Position numbers and translations under genes: made by a program
DNA from: MRBY01 sp943371005
Lineage (GTDB): Bacteria; Cyanobacteriota; Cyanobacteriia; Cyanobacteriales; MRBY01
Direction of reading: 5' to 3'
Length of the DNA stretch: 64,000 bases
Assembly (NCBI GenBank): GCA_943371005.1
Contig: CALRTB020000005.1
Location: 186,001-250,000, forward strand
Notes under the pieces: generated by a model
What the model was told of the DNA's origin: nothing
The model's database searches: none
What the model saw: the letters and a program-made list of their open reading frames with translations, nothing else
Shown: one piece after another, positions 17,329 to 25,838 of the stretch
Layout: each line of letters begins with the position of its first letter
How positions within the stretch are numbered: the stretch's first letter is position 1

Positions 17329-19185
17329 TTATCGTTGGTGGCGAAAAGCTGCTGTGATGTCTTCGTCATCACTGACTCCTGGCCAATATTTAGACGTTCT
17401 GGTGGGACCAGCTGTTTCACCAGTATCGATATCCCAACGTATATATTCGCCACCCTCAATAAAGAAATAGGCTTTACCATTTCCCCAGTTAACTGCTGCC
17501 GAAATATCGTCGTTATAATCTCCCAAAATTCCCCAGGGCCCTTCAACCAGCTTAGGTTCCTGGTCTATTTTATTTTCGGCAATGTTGTACCGGACATATC
17601 TACCATCTCTAAATGGACCAGTGTCTATGAAAAAGTAGATAAACCCGTTGCCCCAATTAATCACAGCTTTAATGTCTTCAGCGTAAGGTGCTAAACCGGG
17701 CCAATTGCTGTCCGTAATTTTTACCGGATACCCCGGAGAAGTTGAACCATCTTTTTCGAGCCGACTGTAATACCCATCTTCAAGAAAGAGATAAACATGA
17801 CCATTGTCATAGCGAACGGCTCCAAGAATCTCCTTATCATCACCCTCGACATCAAAATCCCAGTTTCTGCTGGTCGACGCCGGATAACCGGGATCTACCC
17901 CTTGGCTATCTGTATACCGATAATAGGTGTTGTTCTCACGGAATAGGTAAGCTTTCTCTTCCGAAACACTCGCACTTTTGATTGGTTGTGGCAAGTCCTG
18001 GAAAGCAAACTCGTAACTGTCGTTCAGAGGAAGTAATGGAGGATTTTGGCGACCTGACCATAGCCCAAGGAGAGCACCATTTCTAATAGTTGCAACGCCT
18101 CCAGCAAATCTAAAAGCTGGCCGCTTGTCCACACAGGTTTGTACAGCCTGGGTTCGTCGAATATCCCGCTTCCTGACGAGATCAGCCGTCCTATTACTGA
18201 AGTCAAGTTTTGAAATGTAAATGTGATCTTCAAACGAGGCGCGAAAGCCATAGCCCGGGAGCGACAAGGTTTCTATTGCACATCGCGTACCATATGCTCC
18301 CCATATTGCCTCCGTGTTATCATCCGCAAAACCTAAAAGATTGTCAGGCAAATCACGTGTACTAAAAGTAGACACCAAAAATAGTGTTCCATCCTCCTGG
18401 ACAATCAGATTTGCACCCTGTCCAGAAACATAGACATCATTAATATTTATACAGTCAGAGTCAGTAAATATCGCCTGGTTTGCTTGCCGCAAAGAAATAT
18501 CTTGATCACTACGACAAAGTCTAATTGTGTTTTTACCTACCGCTGTCGAACCATCAGAGTTTAAAAGATAAAAACGACGATCCACAGGATTGTAAGTGAG
18601 CCCCGTTGAATCTCGTCCGCCAGTGCGCACTGCAGTATTTGGATGGAGTGCCTCGATTCCGTTGGGTCCAAGATAATAAAAACGAGTACCCCCATGAGTC
18701 CCCACCGCAAGTATATTGCCGCTGGCTTGAAGACTACTTGGATGAGCTTCTGGGCCTAATCCTGTTGGGGGGTTATTAATATCTGTATTACTCGTCTCGC
18801 AGTAAAAATCCCAATCTAATTCTCTATTTGGACTAGCGGGATCGAAAGGACTGGAATATATAAGCATGCCTGAGCAATTTTCCTTTGAGGGATCTTGACG
18901 AGAATAGGAAAGGACAATCTGTCCGCCTGCAGTCATGGCAATACCCTGAATATGATCCCCATTCCTAACTGCATCCCCATACTTCTCCTCAAATCCTTCT
19001 AACTGAGTTTCTACAAGAGTCGAATCCGGACCAAACATCTGTTCGAGACCGTAAAGCAGATCGGTTACAGGTGGGCTGATTTCATCAGCTGGTGTTTGTT
19101 GTGCCCGGACTCCAAGGCTGAGACCAAAGAGAGTCACACCGACAGCAGTTGAGTGTAATAAGCAGGTTTTTAGAATTTTTTTCAT
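17329..19185 (-). CDS. Secreted protein with C-terminal hemopexin-like repeats
   Basis: 618 aa. The ATG at 19185 opens a signal peptide ending near VRAQQ (about residue 28). Residues about 60-400 have regularly spaced strand pairs (IQGIAMTAGGQIVLSYS, SLQASGNILAVGTHGG, LIVQEDGTLFLVSTF) that could form a propeller; I do not recognise the family. From about residue 405 to the end there are four hemopexin-type repeats (AYLFRENNTYYRY, VYLFLEDGYYSRL, IYFFIDTG.., AYFFIEGGEYIRW), each followed by PGYP/WPGL-like turns; these form a four-bladed propeller used for binding proteins, glycans or heme. Located in the AT-rich, HIP1-free block with two toxin-like genes, so a role in target binding is possible but unproven. 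Confidence 0.7.
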   Translation of the reverse strand: MKKILKTCLLHSTAVGVTLFGLSLGVRAQQTPADEISPPVTDLLYGLEQMFGPDSTLVETQLEGFEEKYGDAVRNGDHIQGIAMTAGGQIVLSYSRQDPSKENCSGMLIYSSPFDPASPNRELDWDFYCETSNTDINNPPTGLGPEAHPSSLQASGNILAVGTHGGTRFYYLGPNGIEALHPNTAVRTGGRDSTGLTYNPVDRRFYLLNSDGSTAVGKNTIRLCRSDQDISLRQANQAIFTDSDCININDVYVSGQGANLIVQEDGTLFLVSTFSTRDLPDNLLGFADDNTEAIWGAYGTRCAIETLSLPGYGFRASFEDHIYISKLDFSNRTADLVRKRDIRRTQAVQTCVDKRPAFRFAGGVATIRNGALLGLWSGRQNPPLLPLNDSYEFAFQDLPQPIKSASVSEEKAYLFRENNTYYRYTDSQGVDPGYPASTSRNWDFDVEGDDKEILGAVRYDNGHVYLFLEDGYYSRLEKDGSTSPGYPVKITDSNWPGLAPYAEDIKAVINWGNGFIYFFIDTGPFRDGRYVRYNIAENKIDQEPKLVEGPWGILGDYNDDISAAVNWGNGKAYFFIEGGEYIRWDIDTGETAGPTRTSKYWPGVSDDEDITAAFRHQR

Positions 19186-19735
19186 TGTTTTAAAAGCGAT
19201 GTGAATATAAAAAAAATCATTAGTGCAGCGACTAAAGCCGGGAATACTCAGACCTTTAAAAACTAAACGAAAGGCTTGGTACGCAAGAGTCGTTGATTTC
19301 GATTGAAGGGGCGGGATTCGTCCAGACTAAGGCCGAAGCCATTGAACCCGAGCCAAGCAGAGAAAGTAGCGCTAAGTTGAAGCCTTTAAACAGAGAGGAT
19401 TTCATTGGTCTTTTACGACAATTGTTTGCTTTCGAAATAGTAGTTCTCAAAAATTCAACCTATGCGGCTTCTGAAAAGCAGTTCTTCGGACGATACTCAG
19501 GATTTTTTTGAACCAAAGTGCTGAATAGAGAATTCGTATATAGAGGTTTCCCCCTGCCAATGGGATCATTGCATCAAGTAAAAACTCAAAAGATTCAGAT
19601 TTTGACCTGAAAAGCAGTGGAGGTTGCTTGAGTTTTTTGGGACAAAAAATACTGTGACTACTGTTACACCCTAAATCGGAATCTTGCGGCAGAAAAGTAG
19701 TCTGTTTTACAAAGCACGCGATATTGAAATATTTC
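19186..19735. other. Intergenic region between hemopexin and DUF1353 genes
   Basis: About 550 bp on the left flank of the DUF1353 gene. Apart from the short signal-peptide ORF listed separately I see nothing gene-like. It is AT-rich and free of HIP1, and marks the edge of the toxin block. Confidence 0.4.
19256..19405 (-). pseudogene. Short signal-peptide ORF, possible remnant of a secreted protein
   Basis: Starting at the ATG at 19405 the 49 aa product has a classic export signal (MKSSLFKGFNLALLSLLG, cleavage near MASA) followed by only ~25 residues before the stop. Signal peptides are rarely followed by so little; it may be a truncated secreted protein of the same island or a genuine tiny exported peptide. 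Confidence 0.35.
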
Positions 19736-20365
19736 TTATGGATCTTCCCAAATCTTGGGATCTAATTTGTGCAGTTCATCAATGGAGAGGTCCGGGTTCT
19801 CTTGACAAAACTCAGCCATTTTCGCTGCAGTCTCTTCATCGACCTGAATAGTGTTCTGTTGTAGGGTGCCATCATCAGTCCAGATCGGGCCGTAATGAAA
19901 CACCGCTAAATATAGTAAATTTGCCTGCCAGGGACCCAAGCCCGCTGCCCGACAGGCATCGCGAAAAACCCAGTGGGTTTCCTCCCAAGAACGCTCTTTG
20001 CGATCGCAGTAAACATCATGGATAACTGAGGCATCGCGATAAGGGCCGGTGGTCGGGGCACCGACAATCGTCCAGAAGGCCCGTGGGATTGAAGCCCCAT
20101 CAATAATGGAGCCTGCTTTTGCCTGCCAAATACTTTGATTTGAAGCGATATATTCGACGGGTTCTAATAACCGAAATTGTCTTGAAGCCTCTGGATCAGT
20201 GGCGCGAATCCACTCTGTTTTAATGGTGTTGCTAAAGTAGGCAACGGCGCTATTGTACTCAACGGGGACAAACTCTCCACTCGGACTTCTCAGGCGTAAG
20301 ACAAAGACGACAGCGGCGATCGCCAAAAGCACCATTCCCAATCTTACTTTCAGTTTTTTTCTCAT
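19736..20365 (-). CDS. DUF1353-family protein with N-terminal membrane anchor
   Basis: From the ATG at 20365 (MRKKLKVRLG) the 209 aa protein has one hydrophobic segment (about residues 9-24) and then the DUF1353 signature: DGASIPRAFWTIVG, YRDASVIHDVYC and a C-terminal helical region with an aromatic-rich LAVFHYGPIW. The conserved His-Asp and Cys suggest a catalytic or metal site, but the family has no established function. An upstream start at 20443 would add residues not typical of the family. HIP1 sites reappear in this gene, so it probably belongs to the old chromosome backbone rather than the toxin block. Confidence 0.72.
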   Translation of the reverse strand: MRKKLKVRLGMVLLAIAAVVFVLRLRSPSGEFVPVEYNSAVAYFSNTIKTEWIRATDPEASRQFRLLEPVEYIASNQSIWQAKAGSIIDGASIPRAFWTIVGAPTTGPYRDASVIHDVYCDRKERSWEETHWVFRDACRAAGLGPWQANLLYLAVFHYGPIWTDDGTLQQNTIQVDEETAAKMAEFCQENPDLSIDELHKLDPKIWEDP

Positions 20366-20462
20366 GGCATTTTCAAAGTTGAAATTCTCTGTTGCAGAAA
20401 GTTGGTTTTGACCCAGGAAAAAAGAAAAAAATTGGAGCAACAATTAGCCAGAATTGCCATGG

Positions 20463-21716
20463 CTATAGTTTTGAGACTTCACTAGATAGAGTTGCGATCG
20501 CCTTTTTCTGTTGGGAAATGAGGGCCAGAACCGTGGCGATCGCCAAACAAATCACGCCGATAAATCCTTGCAAAAGGTTTGCTTCTGCGGGTATCCATTC
20601 GGACAAAACCATCCCTGCAAGGCCAGAAATTCCAAAAAAGATGCCGATGCCCAAGCCAGCCCAATCCCCCGGAATTGTATTAAAAATGTAGGGCAAAGTA
20701 CCGTTTCTAACTGTCGCCAAGGCCCAGGCCCAGAGGAGAGCGATGACCACATAACCACCATCCTGGGCGGGCGCTCCCAACAGCAACAGGAGAATGACAG
20801 TCAACCAACCGAAGGCAACGCTCAAAAGGGGATATCGCCGCCACCGGAGGGTTAACCAGCCCACAGGAATTGCCAAGATCGCCACCAGCAAATTTAAACC
20901 TTGGCCGACGGTGAGCCCTAACGTCAACGGAATTGAACCAAATAAACCGAGCCACCGTTGTAAAACAATTGCACTGCCCCAAGTAAAGGCGATCGCCATG
21001 AGGATCGTTTGCAAAAAACCCAACCAGGGTAAGGGGATTGGGGCTGGAGCTTCATCAATCAGAGGGGCAGTAGGCTTCGGTAGAATCAACCCTAAACACA
21101 AAGAGGCAATTAACAACGTCACTGATCCCGCCAAGAACGCAGGCAACGCCCCCACCGCTAACAACCCATTTTGAATACTCGGTTTCAGAACGCCCATCAC
21201 CCCAATCACCATGGTTAGCACAGAGATGGCCAGAGGTAACTCAGCACGGCTAGGGGTACTTCTGAGCAGTAGCACGTAAATCGGAGTACGAAACATCGTC
21301 ATCGCCAAAGCCCAAGCAATGGCAACTGCGGGCAATACCCACCGCAATGGCAATTGAAACACTCCCAAGATCGGCAAGCCAATAAAAATAGCCGCCGCTA
21401 AAATCACCCCCAAACTAATCAAAGGCAGGCGACTCCCCAGAAAACGCTGTTGGCGATCGCTCAAGGCCCCAAACACCGGCTCCATTACCACCGCCAGGAA
21501 AACTTCTACCGTCAGCAGTTGCGCTGTAAAATCTTCTGAAAACCCCCAGCCCCCCAACAAGGTGCCGAGATAGGCACGATAGGCAATCCACATTAAAGTA
21601 ATTGCCGCCTGGATCGCGGCGATCGCCATTACCCGTCGCCAAAGAATATTGAGCCGTTTGGTTGCCATAAAGTTGTTCGATGTCGCCACAATTTTTTTCA
21701 CCATAGCGAAGAACAT
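20463..21716 (-). CDS. MFS-type membrane transporter
   Basis: About 400 aa with 12 predicted hydrophobic segments and the MFS loop signature EPVFGALSDRQQRFLGSRLP between helices 2 and 3. Substrate is unknown; the sequence is reminiscent of the GPH/PucC side of the superfamily. Three in-frame starts exist (21716, 21704, 21668) and none has a clear Shine-Dalgarno. It is followed by the DUF1353 gene and preceded, on the same strand, by a second carrier, 79 bp away. Location beside gghA copy 2 hints at uptake or export of glucosylglycerol or its products, which is inference. Confidence 0.75.
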   Translation of the reverse strand: MFFAMVKKIVATSNNFMATKRLNILWRRVMAIAAIQAAITLMWIAYRAYLGTLLGGWGFSEDFTAQLLTVEVFLAVVMEPVFGALSDRQQRFLGSRLPLISLGVILAAAIFIGLPILGVFQLPLRWVLPAVAIAWALAMTMFRTPIYVLLLRSTPSRAELPLAISVLTMVIGVMGVLKPSIQNGLLAVGALPAFLAGSVTLLIASLCLGLILPKPTAPLIDEAPAPIPLPWLGFLQTILMAIAFTWGSAIVLQRWLGLFGSIPLTLGLTVGQGLNLLVAILAIPVGWLTLRWRRYPLLSVAFGWLTVILLLLLGAPAQDGGYVVIALLWAWALATVRNGTLPYIFNTIPGDWAGLGIGIFFGISGLAGMVLSEWIPAEANLLQGFIGVICLAIATVLALISQQKKAIATLSSEVSKL

Positions 21717-21795
21717 TTAGGCCGCAACAAAAGCCTTACATCTTGCAATCTTCCGCTTCAAAACTGAGTGTTTATTTGATGTCGTGAATGCTGTT

Positions 21796-23229
21796 TTATT
21801 TAATCTGGCTTGAGAGGCGATCGCCCGCTTGGAGTTTGCGACGAATTTCGGCATGAAACGCTTGGGTAATCGGATAAAAATAAACCAGGATCAATCCCCC
21901 AATGAGCAACACTGTCCCTAAAGGGCCAATCACCAACCGAATCACCCAGAGGGCAGACTCTGGTTGTACCGCCGGGGGACTACCCGGTACCCGCTCAATG
22001 TAACCCGCCCAATCGAGGGCTTTGCCGACAATATAAATCCCAAAGGCAATGCCCAGCTTTTGGAGCATTACCATAAACGCATAGAAAACCCCTTCTCGCC
22101 GCTGCCCAGTGCGTAGTTCATCTAGTTCGATCACATCCGGCAACATCGACCAAGGAATCAAATAGGCCGTTGAAACCCCCAGGCCCGCCATAAAGCCCAA
22201 CAAAAACAGCCACTTTTCTTGACCCGGTTGCAGGAAAAACAGACCTGCTTGGGCGACAATCCAAAACCCCATCCCTAGCGCATAAACGGTGCGTTTTCCC
22301 CAACGACGACTGAGGCGACTCCAGACAAATAACATCAGTAGGGCGGTTCCCTGCACCACCAGGGCAAACTGGGTAAAGACAAAATCCGAAAGCCCCAGCC
22401 AACTCACCACAAAGTATTGCATCACCACCGCCGTGAGTTGCGCCCCCAGCCAGGAACAAAGATAAATGCCCATCACCAGCAGAAACGGTCGGTTATTAAA
22501 GACAATCTGCAGTTGCTGCACCAAAGATAAACGGGGTTGGTGGCGCTGTTGATGCTGCTGGCGATACTGCTCCATGAACTGCACCCGCTGCCAGGTGCCG
22601 CGTACACACCAATACATACTGCCCAGGGCGATCGCCGCTGTGATTACCGCCAGTACAAGATAACGCTGGGACACCACCGGCACCACCCGAAAAACCCCCT
22701 GGGCCAGGGCCAGCGCCAAAATACTGCTCCCGATGGCAAAGGTAAACCGAAAACTATTGAGTTGGGTGCGCTCATTATAATCAGACGTTAACTCTGGGGT
22801 GAGGGCGACGTAGGGTAGAAAAATTACTGTGTAGGCCGTATTAAAAATCAACGCCAAAACAATGTAATAAATCAACAACCATTGGGTATTCGTGGTAGGA
22901 ATCCCCCACATAGCCACAAAGCACAACGCAAACGGAACCACCCCAAAGATCATCCAGGGAAAGCGTCGGCCCCAGCGGGAAGTGGTGTGATCGCTCAACC
23001 AGCCCACAACGGGGTCACTAATGGCATCCATTACCTTGCCCACCATCAGAATCAAGGCACTTTTATCCGGTGGTAAACCCGCCACATCCGTAAAGAAAAA
23101 TAAGACAAAAAAAACAAGGATATTCCCAGTCATGGAAACACCAACGGTACCTGCGCCATAGGCCAGTTGGGTGCTGAGTTTGAGGGGGGCGAGGGCCTGA
23201 TGGGGCGAGGCAGGAGACGGATTGGACAT
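21796..23229 (-). CDS. GPH-family sugar:cation symporter
   Basis: A MelB/XynP-like carrier of 477 aa. The glycoside-pentoside-hexuronide signatures are clear: YGAGTVGVSMTGNILVFF at the start, GKVMDAISDPVVGWLSDHT with the cation-site Asp residues, SRWGRRFPWM, and EERTQLN-like YNERTQLNSFRF. Twelve membrane segments are predicted. The ATG at 23229 is preferred over an upstream TTG. It is divergent from gghA copy 2 (180 bp between starts), so the carrier may import a glucoside cleaved by that enzyme; known cyanobacterial glucosylglycerol uptake uses the Ggt ABC system, so this would be a different route. Confidence 0.85.
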   Translation of the reverse strand: MSNPSPASPHQALAPLKLSTQLAYGAGTVGVSMTGNILVFFVLFFFTDVAGLPPDKSALILMVGKVMDAISDPVVGWLSDHTTSRWGRRFPWMIFGVVPFALCFVAMWGIPTTNTQWLLIYYIVLALIFNTAYTVIFLPYVALTPELTSDYNERTQLNSFRFTFAIGSSILALALAQGVFRVVPVVSQRYLVLAVITAAIALGSMYWCVRGTWQRVQFMEQYRQQHQQRHQPRLSLVQQLQIVFNNRPFLLVMGIYLCSWLGAQLTAVVMQYFVVSWLGLSDFVFTQFALVVQGTALLMLFVWSRLSRRWGKRTVYALGMGFWIVAQAGLFFLQPGQEKWLFLLGFMAGLGVSTAYLIPWSMLPDVIELDELRTGQRREGVFYAFMVMLQKLGIAFGIYIVGKALDWAGYIERVPGSPPAVQPESALWVIRLVIGPLGTVLLIGGLILVYFYPITQAFHAEIRRKLQAGDRLSSQIK

Positions 23230-23408
23230 TAACAAGTTTACGCAACAGTCTAAAAACTAACACTATTTGCCCAGAGCCGATGCCAGTGATGGTGCTTTAC
23301 TCTGACAAACTAGCTTTGGAATTTTTTGTCACTAAGATCGGCATAGTAAAATGGCGACTGTAGCAAGCACGGGTAAATTGTCAATGACAGTTTTGCCCTA
23401 AGGTTCGA

Positions 23409-25757
23409 GTGAATATTTCACCCCCCATTCAACTTGTCGAAGCCCCCACCCAAGCTTTATTAACCTGGGCTGAGGCGATCGCCACGGGCACCCCAGACCC
23501 GTTTCAGCGGGGGCAACAACTGAGCCAGAAATTGGGCGCAACCTACGGCAGTGACGGCCTAACCCAAGTGGGATTCTGGATTCCGGAGGTGGGCGATCGC
23601 CTGGTGTACCTTGAAGTTTTTACGCCCATGGAGGCGATTGATTTTCGCCTTGCTGATCAAGTCATTCCGTTCCGTTGCGATGTGGTGCAATTACCGCGCC
23701 AAGGGGAATTTGCCTGGGGTGTTGTGGCGGGCCTCAAAGCCGGAACCCGTACCCAAGCGGGATCGTTTTACTGGTTGCGCAGTGGTGAGCAGATTATTCG
23801 TGATGTCTTTGCCCACTCCCTGCCCTACGGTGTGTTTGCGCCCGCCGAGCTCTACGACATGGCTCAACTGGAACGAGAGAGGGCTGACCGAGACTATTTT
23901 CACCAGGAAACCTGGGTAACACCGCCCCGCAATATTTTACAAATCCATGTCGGTACCGCTTCCCCAACGGGCACCCTCGCCGGACTCACCCGCATTTACC
24001 GTGACCTCGCCCGCAAATTAGCCAATGGCCAACCCCTCAGCGCCGCCGAAAAAAACTATGTGGGGTTTGATGCGATTGAACTGTTACCCATCGAACCGAC
24101 GGTGGAATTTCGGCCCGCAGAAAATGAAATGCGCCATGCTTTTTGGCAAATCAGGGCGATCGCCAACCAAGAAGTACAAGTTCACCTGAAAAAACCAGAC
24201 ACCCAAAATTGGGGCTATGACGATTTAATTTTAGGGGCAGCGGCCACCAGTCCTGCCCTCCTTAGCACCCTCAGACCCGCCGAAGTTGTGGATTTTGTTG
24301 CCACGCTCCACACCGCCTTTGCCCGCCCAATTCAGATTATTTTCGATCTAGTCTATGGCCACATCCACCACCAAGCCCTGGGGCTAATTAACGGACAATT
24401 CTTCCGGGGGGCAAATATGTATGGCCATGATACGAATCAGCAAAACCCCATGGTGCGGGCTGTCCTATTAGAGTTGCAGCGGCGGAAAATTAATCTGGGA
24501 GCCGACGGTATCCGGGTTGACGGGGGTCAAGATTTTCAGGTTTCTAACGCAGTTTCGGGCAAATTAGAGTATGACGACGATTTTCTGTTAAAAATGGCCG
24601 CAGTGCCCCAAACTGTTGGCACGGCCACCCGCGAGTTGTACACCATTTATGAAGATGGCCGCCCCTGGCCCAATGTCGGTTGGGAAGATATGGCCACCCA
24701 TTTGGATTTAATTTACCTCAAGCCAGATTGTTTCCAGTGGAGTCCGTTGATCTTTGAGCATAATACGCCCACGTTACAGGGATTTTGGCAACGGGAATGG
24801 CGGGATGTGTGCAAAATTATGGCCCATGGCGATCGCTGGGTGACCGGTTGCGCCAACCATGACACGGTACGCAAGGGCAACCATATCAATACCGCCGCGA
24901 TTCGCATTAATGAATATTTAGGGGATTCTTTGCCAGAAATTTTGCAAAATGCCTACGATAACCCGGCAACCCAATTGTGGATCCATGGCTTTAGTCCAGG
25001 GATTCCGATGGATTTTTTAAACGCATTAATGCATACCCCCTGGGGCTTTTTTCGCAATACAGATGATCAGTATGCCGTCAAAATTATGGCGGAGGAAATT
25101 GGCTTTCTCTATTGGCAAATCACGCCAGAAATTTATCGACAATCCTGGGCATTTCGACGGTTTAAAGCCATGGGGTTTTATGACCTCCTGTTAACGCGAC
25201 GGTTCTTTAAAGCAGTGGAGCAAGCTATTGAAAAAATTGGCTATGACCTGCCAAGGCTTACTGTTGTTCTCCAGGCCGAATTAGATGGGCAATTTGATTT
25301 TTTAAGACCCATTACAATCACAAACCTGAAGGAAATAGCGATCGCCTTTATGGAGGACGGCCACGAGGCTTGCCGGGTCTCCCATTATTGTGGAGCTGTG
25401 CCGAATGAGCGGGCTAGCTTTAATTTGCGTTTGCGGCAATATCGCCAGGCCCAACCTTGGCTGCGGCATCATCTTGATCCTTCAGGGGGCGATCGCCTGC
25501 ACCATTGGTCCGATCACCAACGCACCATTTTCTATGGGATGCGCACCAACCCAGATACCCAACAACGGCTTGTTTTAGTGGCGCACATGGCCGGAGCTCC
25601 AAAAACCGTCGAGATCGGCAAATGGCTCGCCCTCGATTTGGATCGCTGGCAGGTGGCGATCGCCACCCCGACTCTAAAGATCAACACTGTTCATGATCTA
25701 GCCGAAATTCACTTGCATAATGGCGAAGGTTTTCTCCTATCTGAAATCCCTCCATAG
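23409..25757 (+). CDS. gghA: Glucosylglycerol hydrolase-like GH13 enzyme, copy 2
   Basis: Paralogue of the gene at 11066, 782 aa, with the same GTG start and the same catalytic landmarks: GADGIRVDGGQDF, TIYEDGRPWP, CANHDTVRKGN. It is shorter by a ~30-residue insertion near residue 165 and by the Cys-rich segment near residue 600. It shares long blocks with copy 1 (NYVGFDAIELLPIEPT, MEDGHEACRVSHY) but is clearly divergent, so the duplication is not recent or the copies have specialised. Followed by glpK (81 bp), which would phosphorylate the glycerol product: a natural breakdown operon. It could hydrolyse glucosylglycerol, glucosylglycerate or a related solute. Confidence 0.82.
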   Translation: MNISPPIQLVEAPTQALLTWAEAIATGTPDPFQRGQQLSQKLGATYGSDGLTQVGFWIPEVGDRLVYLEVFTPMEAIDFRLADQVIPFRCDVVQLPRQGEFAWGVVAGLKAGTRTQAGSFYWLRSGEQIIRDVFAHSLPYGVFAPAELYDMAQLERERADRDYFHQETWVTPPRNILQIHVGTASPTGTLAGLTRIYRDLARKLANGQPLSAAEKNYVGFDAIELLPIEPTVEFRPAENEMRHAFWQIRAIANQEVQVHLKKPDTQNWGYDDLILGAAATSPALLSTLRPAEVVDFVATLHTAFARPIQIIFDLVYGHIHHQALGLINGQFFRGANMYGHDTNQQNPMVRAVLLELQRRKINLGADGIRVDGGQDFQVSNAVSGKLEYDDDFLLKMAAVPQTVGTATRELYTIYEDGRPWPNVGWEDMATHLDLIYLKPDCFQWSPLIFEHNTPTLQGFWQREWRDVCKIMAHGDRWVTGCANHDTVRKGNHINTAAIRINEYLGDSLPEILQNAYDNPATQLWIHGFSPGIPMDFLNALMHTPWGFFRNTDDQYAVKIMAEEIGFLYWQITPEIYRQSWAFRRFKAMGFYDLLLTRRFFKAVEQAIEKIGYDLPRLTVVLQAELDGQFDFLRPITITNLKEIAIAFMEDGHEACRVSHYCGAVPNERASFNLRLRQYRQAQPWLRHHLDPSGGDRLHHWSDHQRTIFYGMRTNPDTQQRLVLVAHMAGAPKTVEIGKWLALDLDRWQVAIATPTLKINTVHDLAEIHLHNGEGFLLSEIPP

Positions 25758-25838
25758 GTGATGGCTCCTAAATCAAAATCACCTTAAAAAACACGTCTTT
25801 TAAACTCGCTTAATCTCTTTTTAAAACCTTATTTAACA

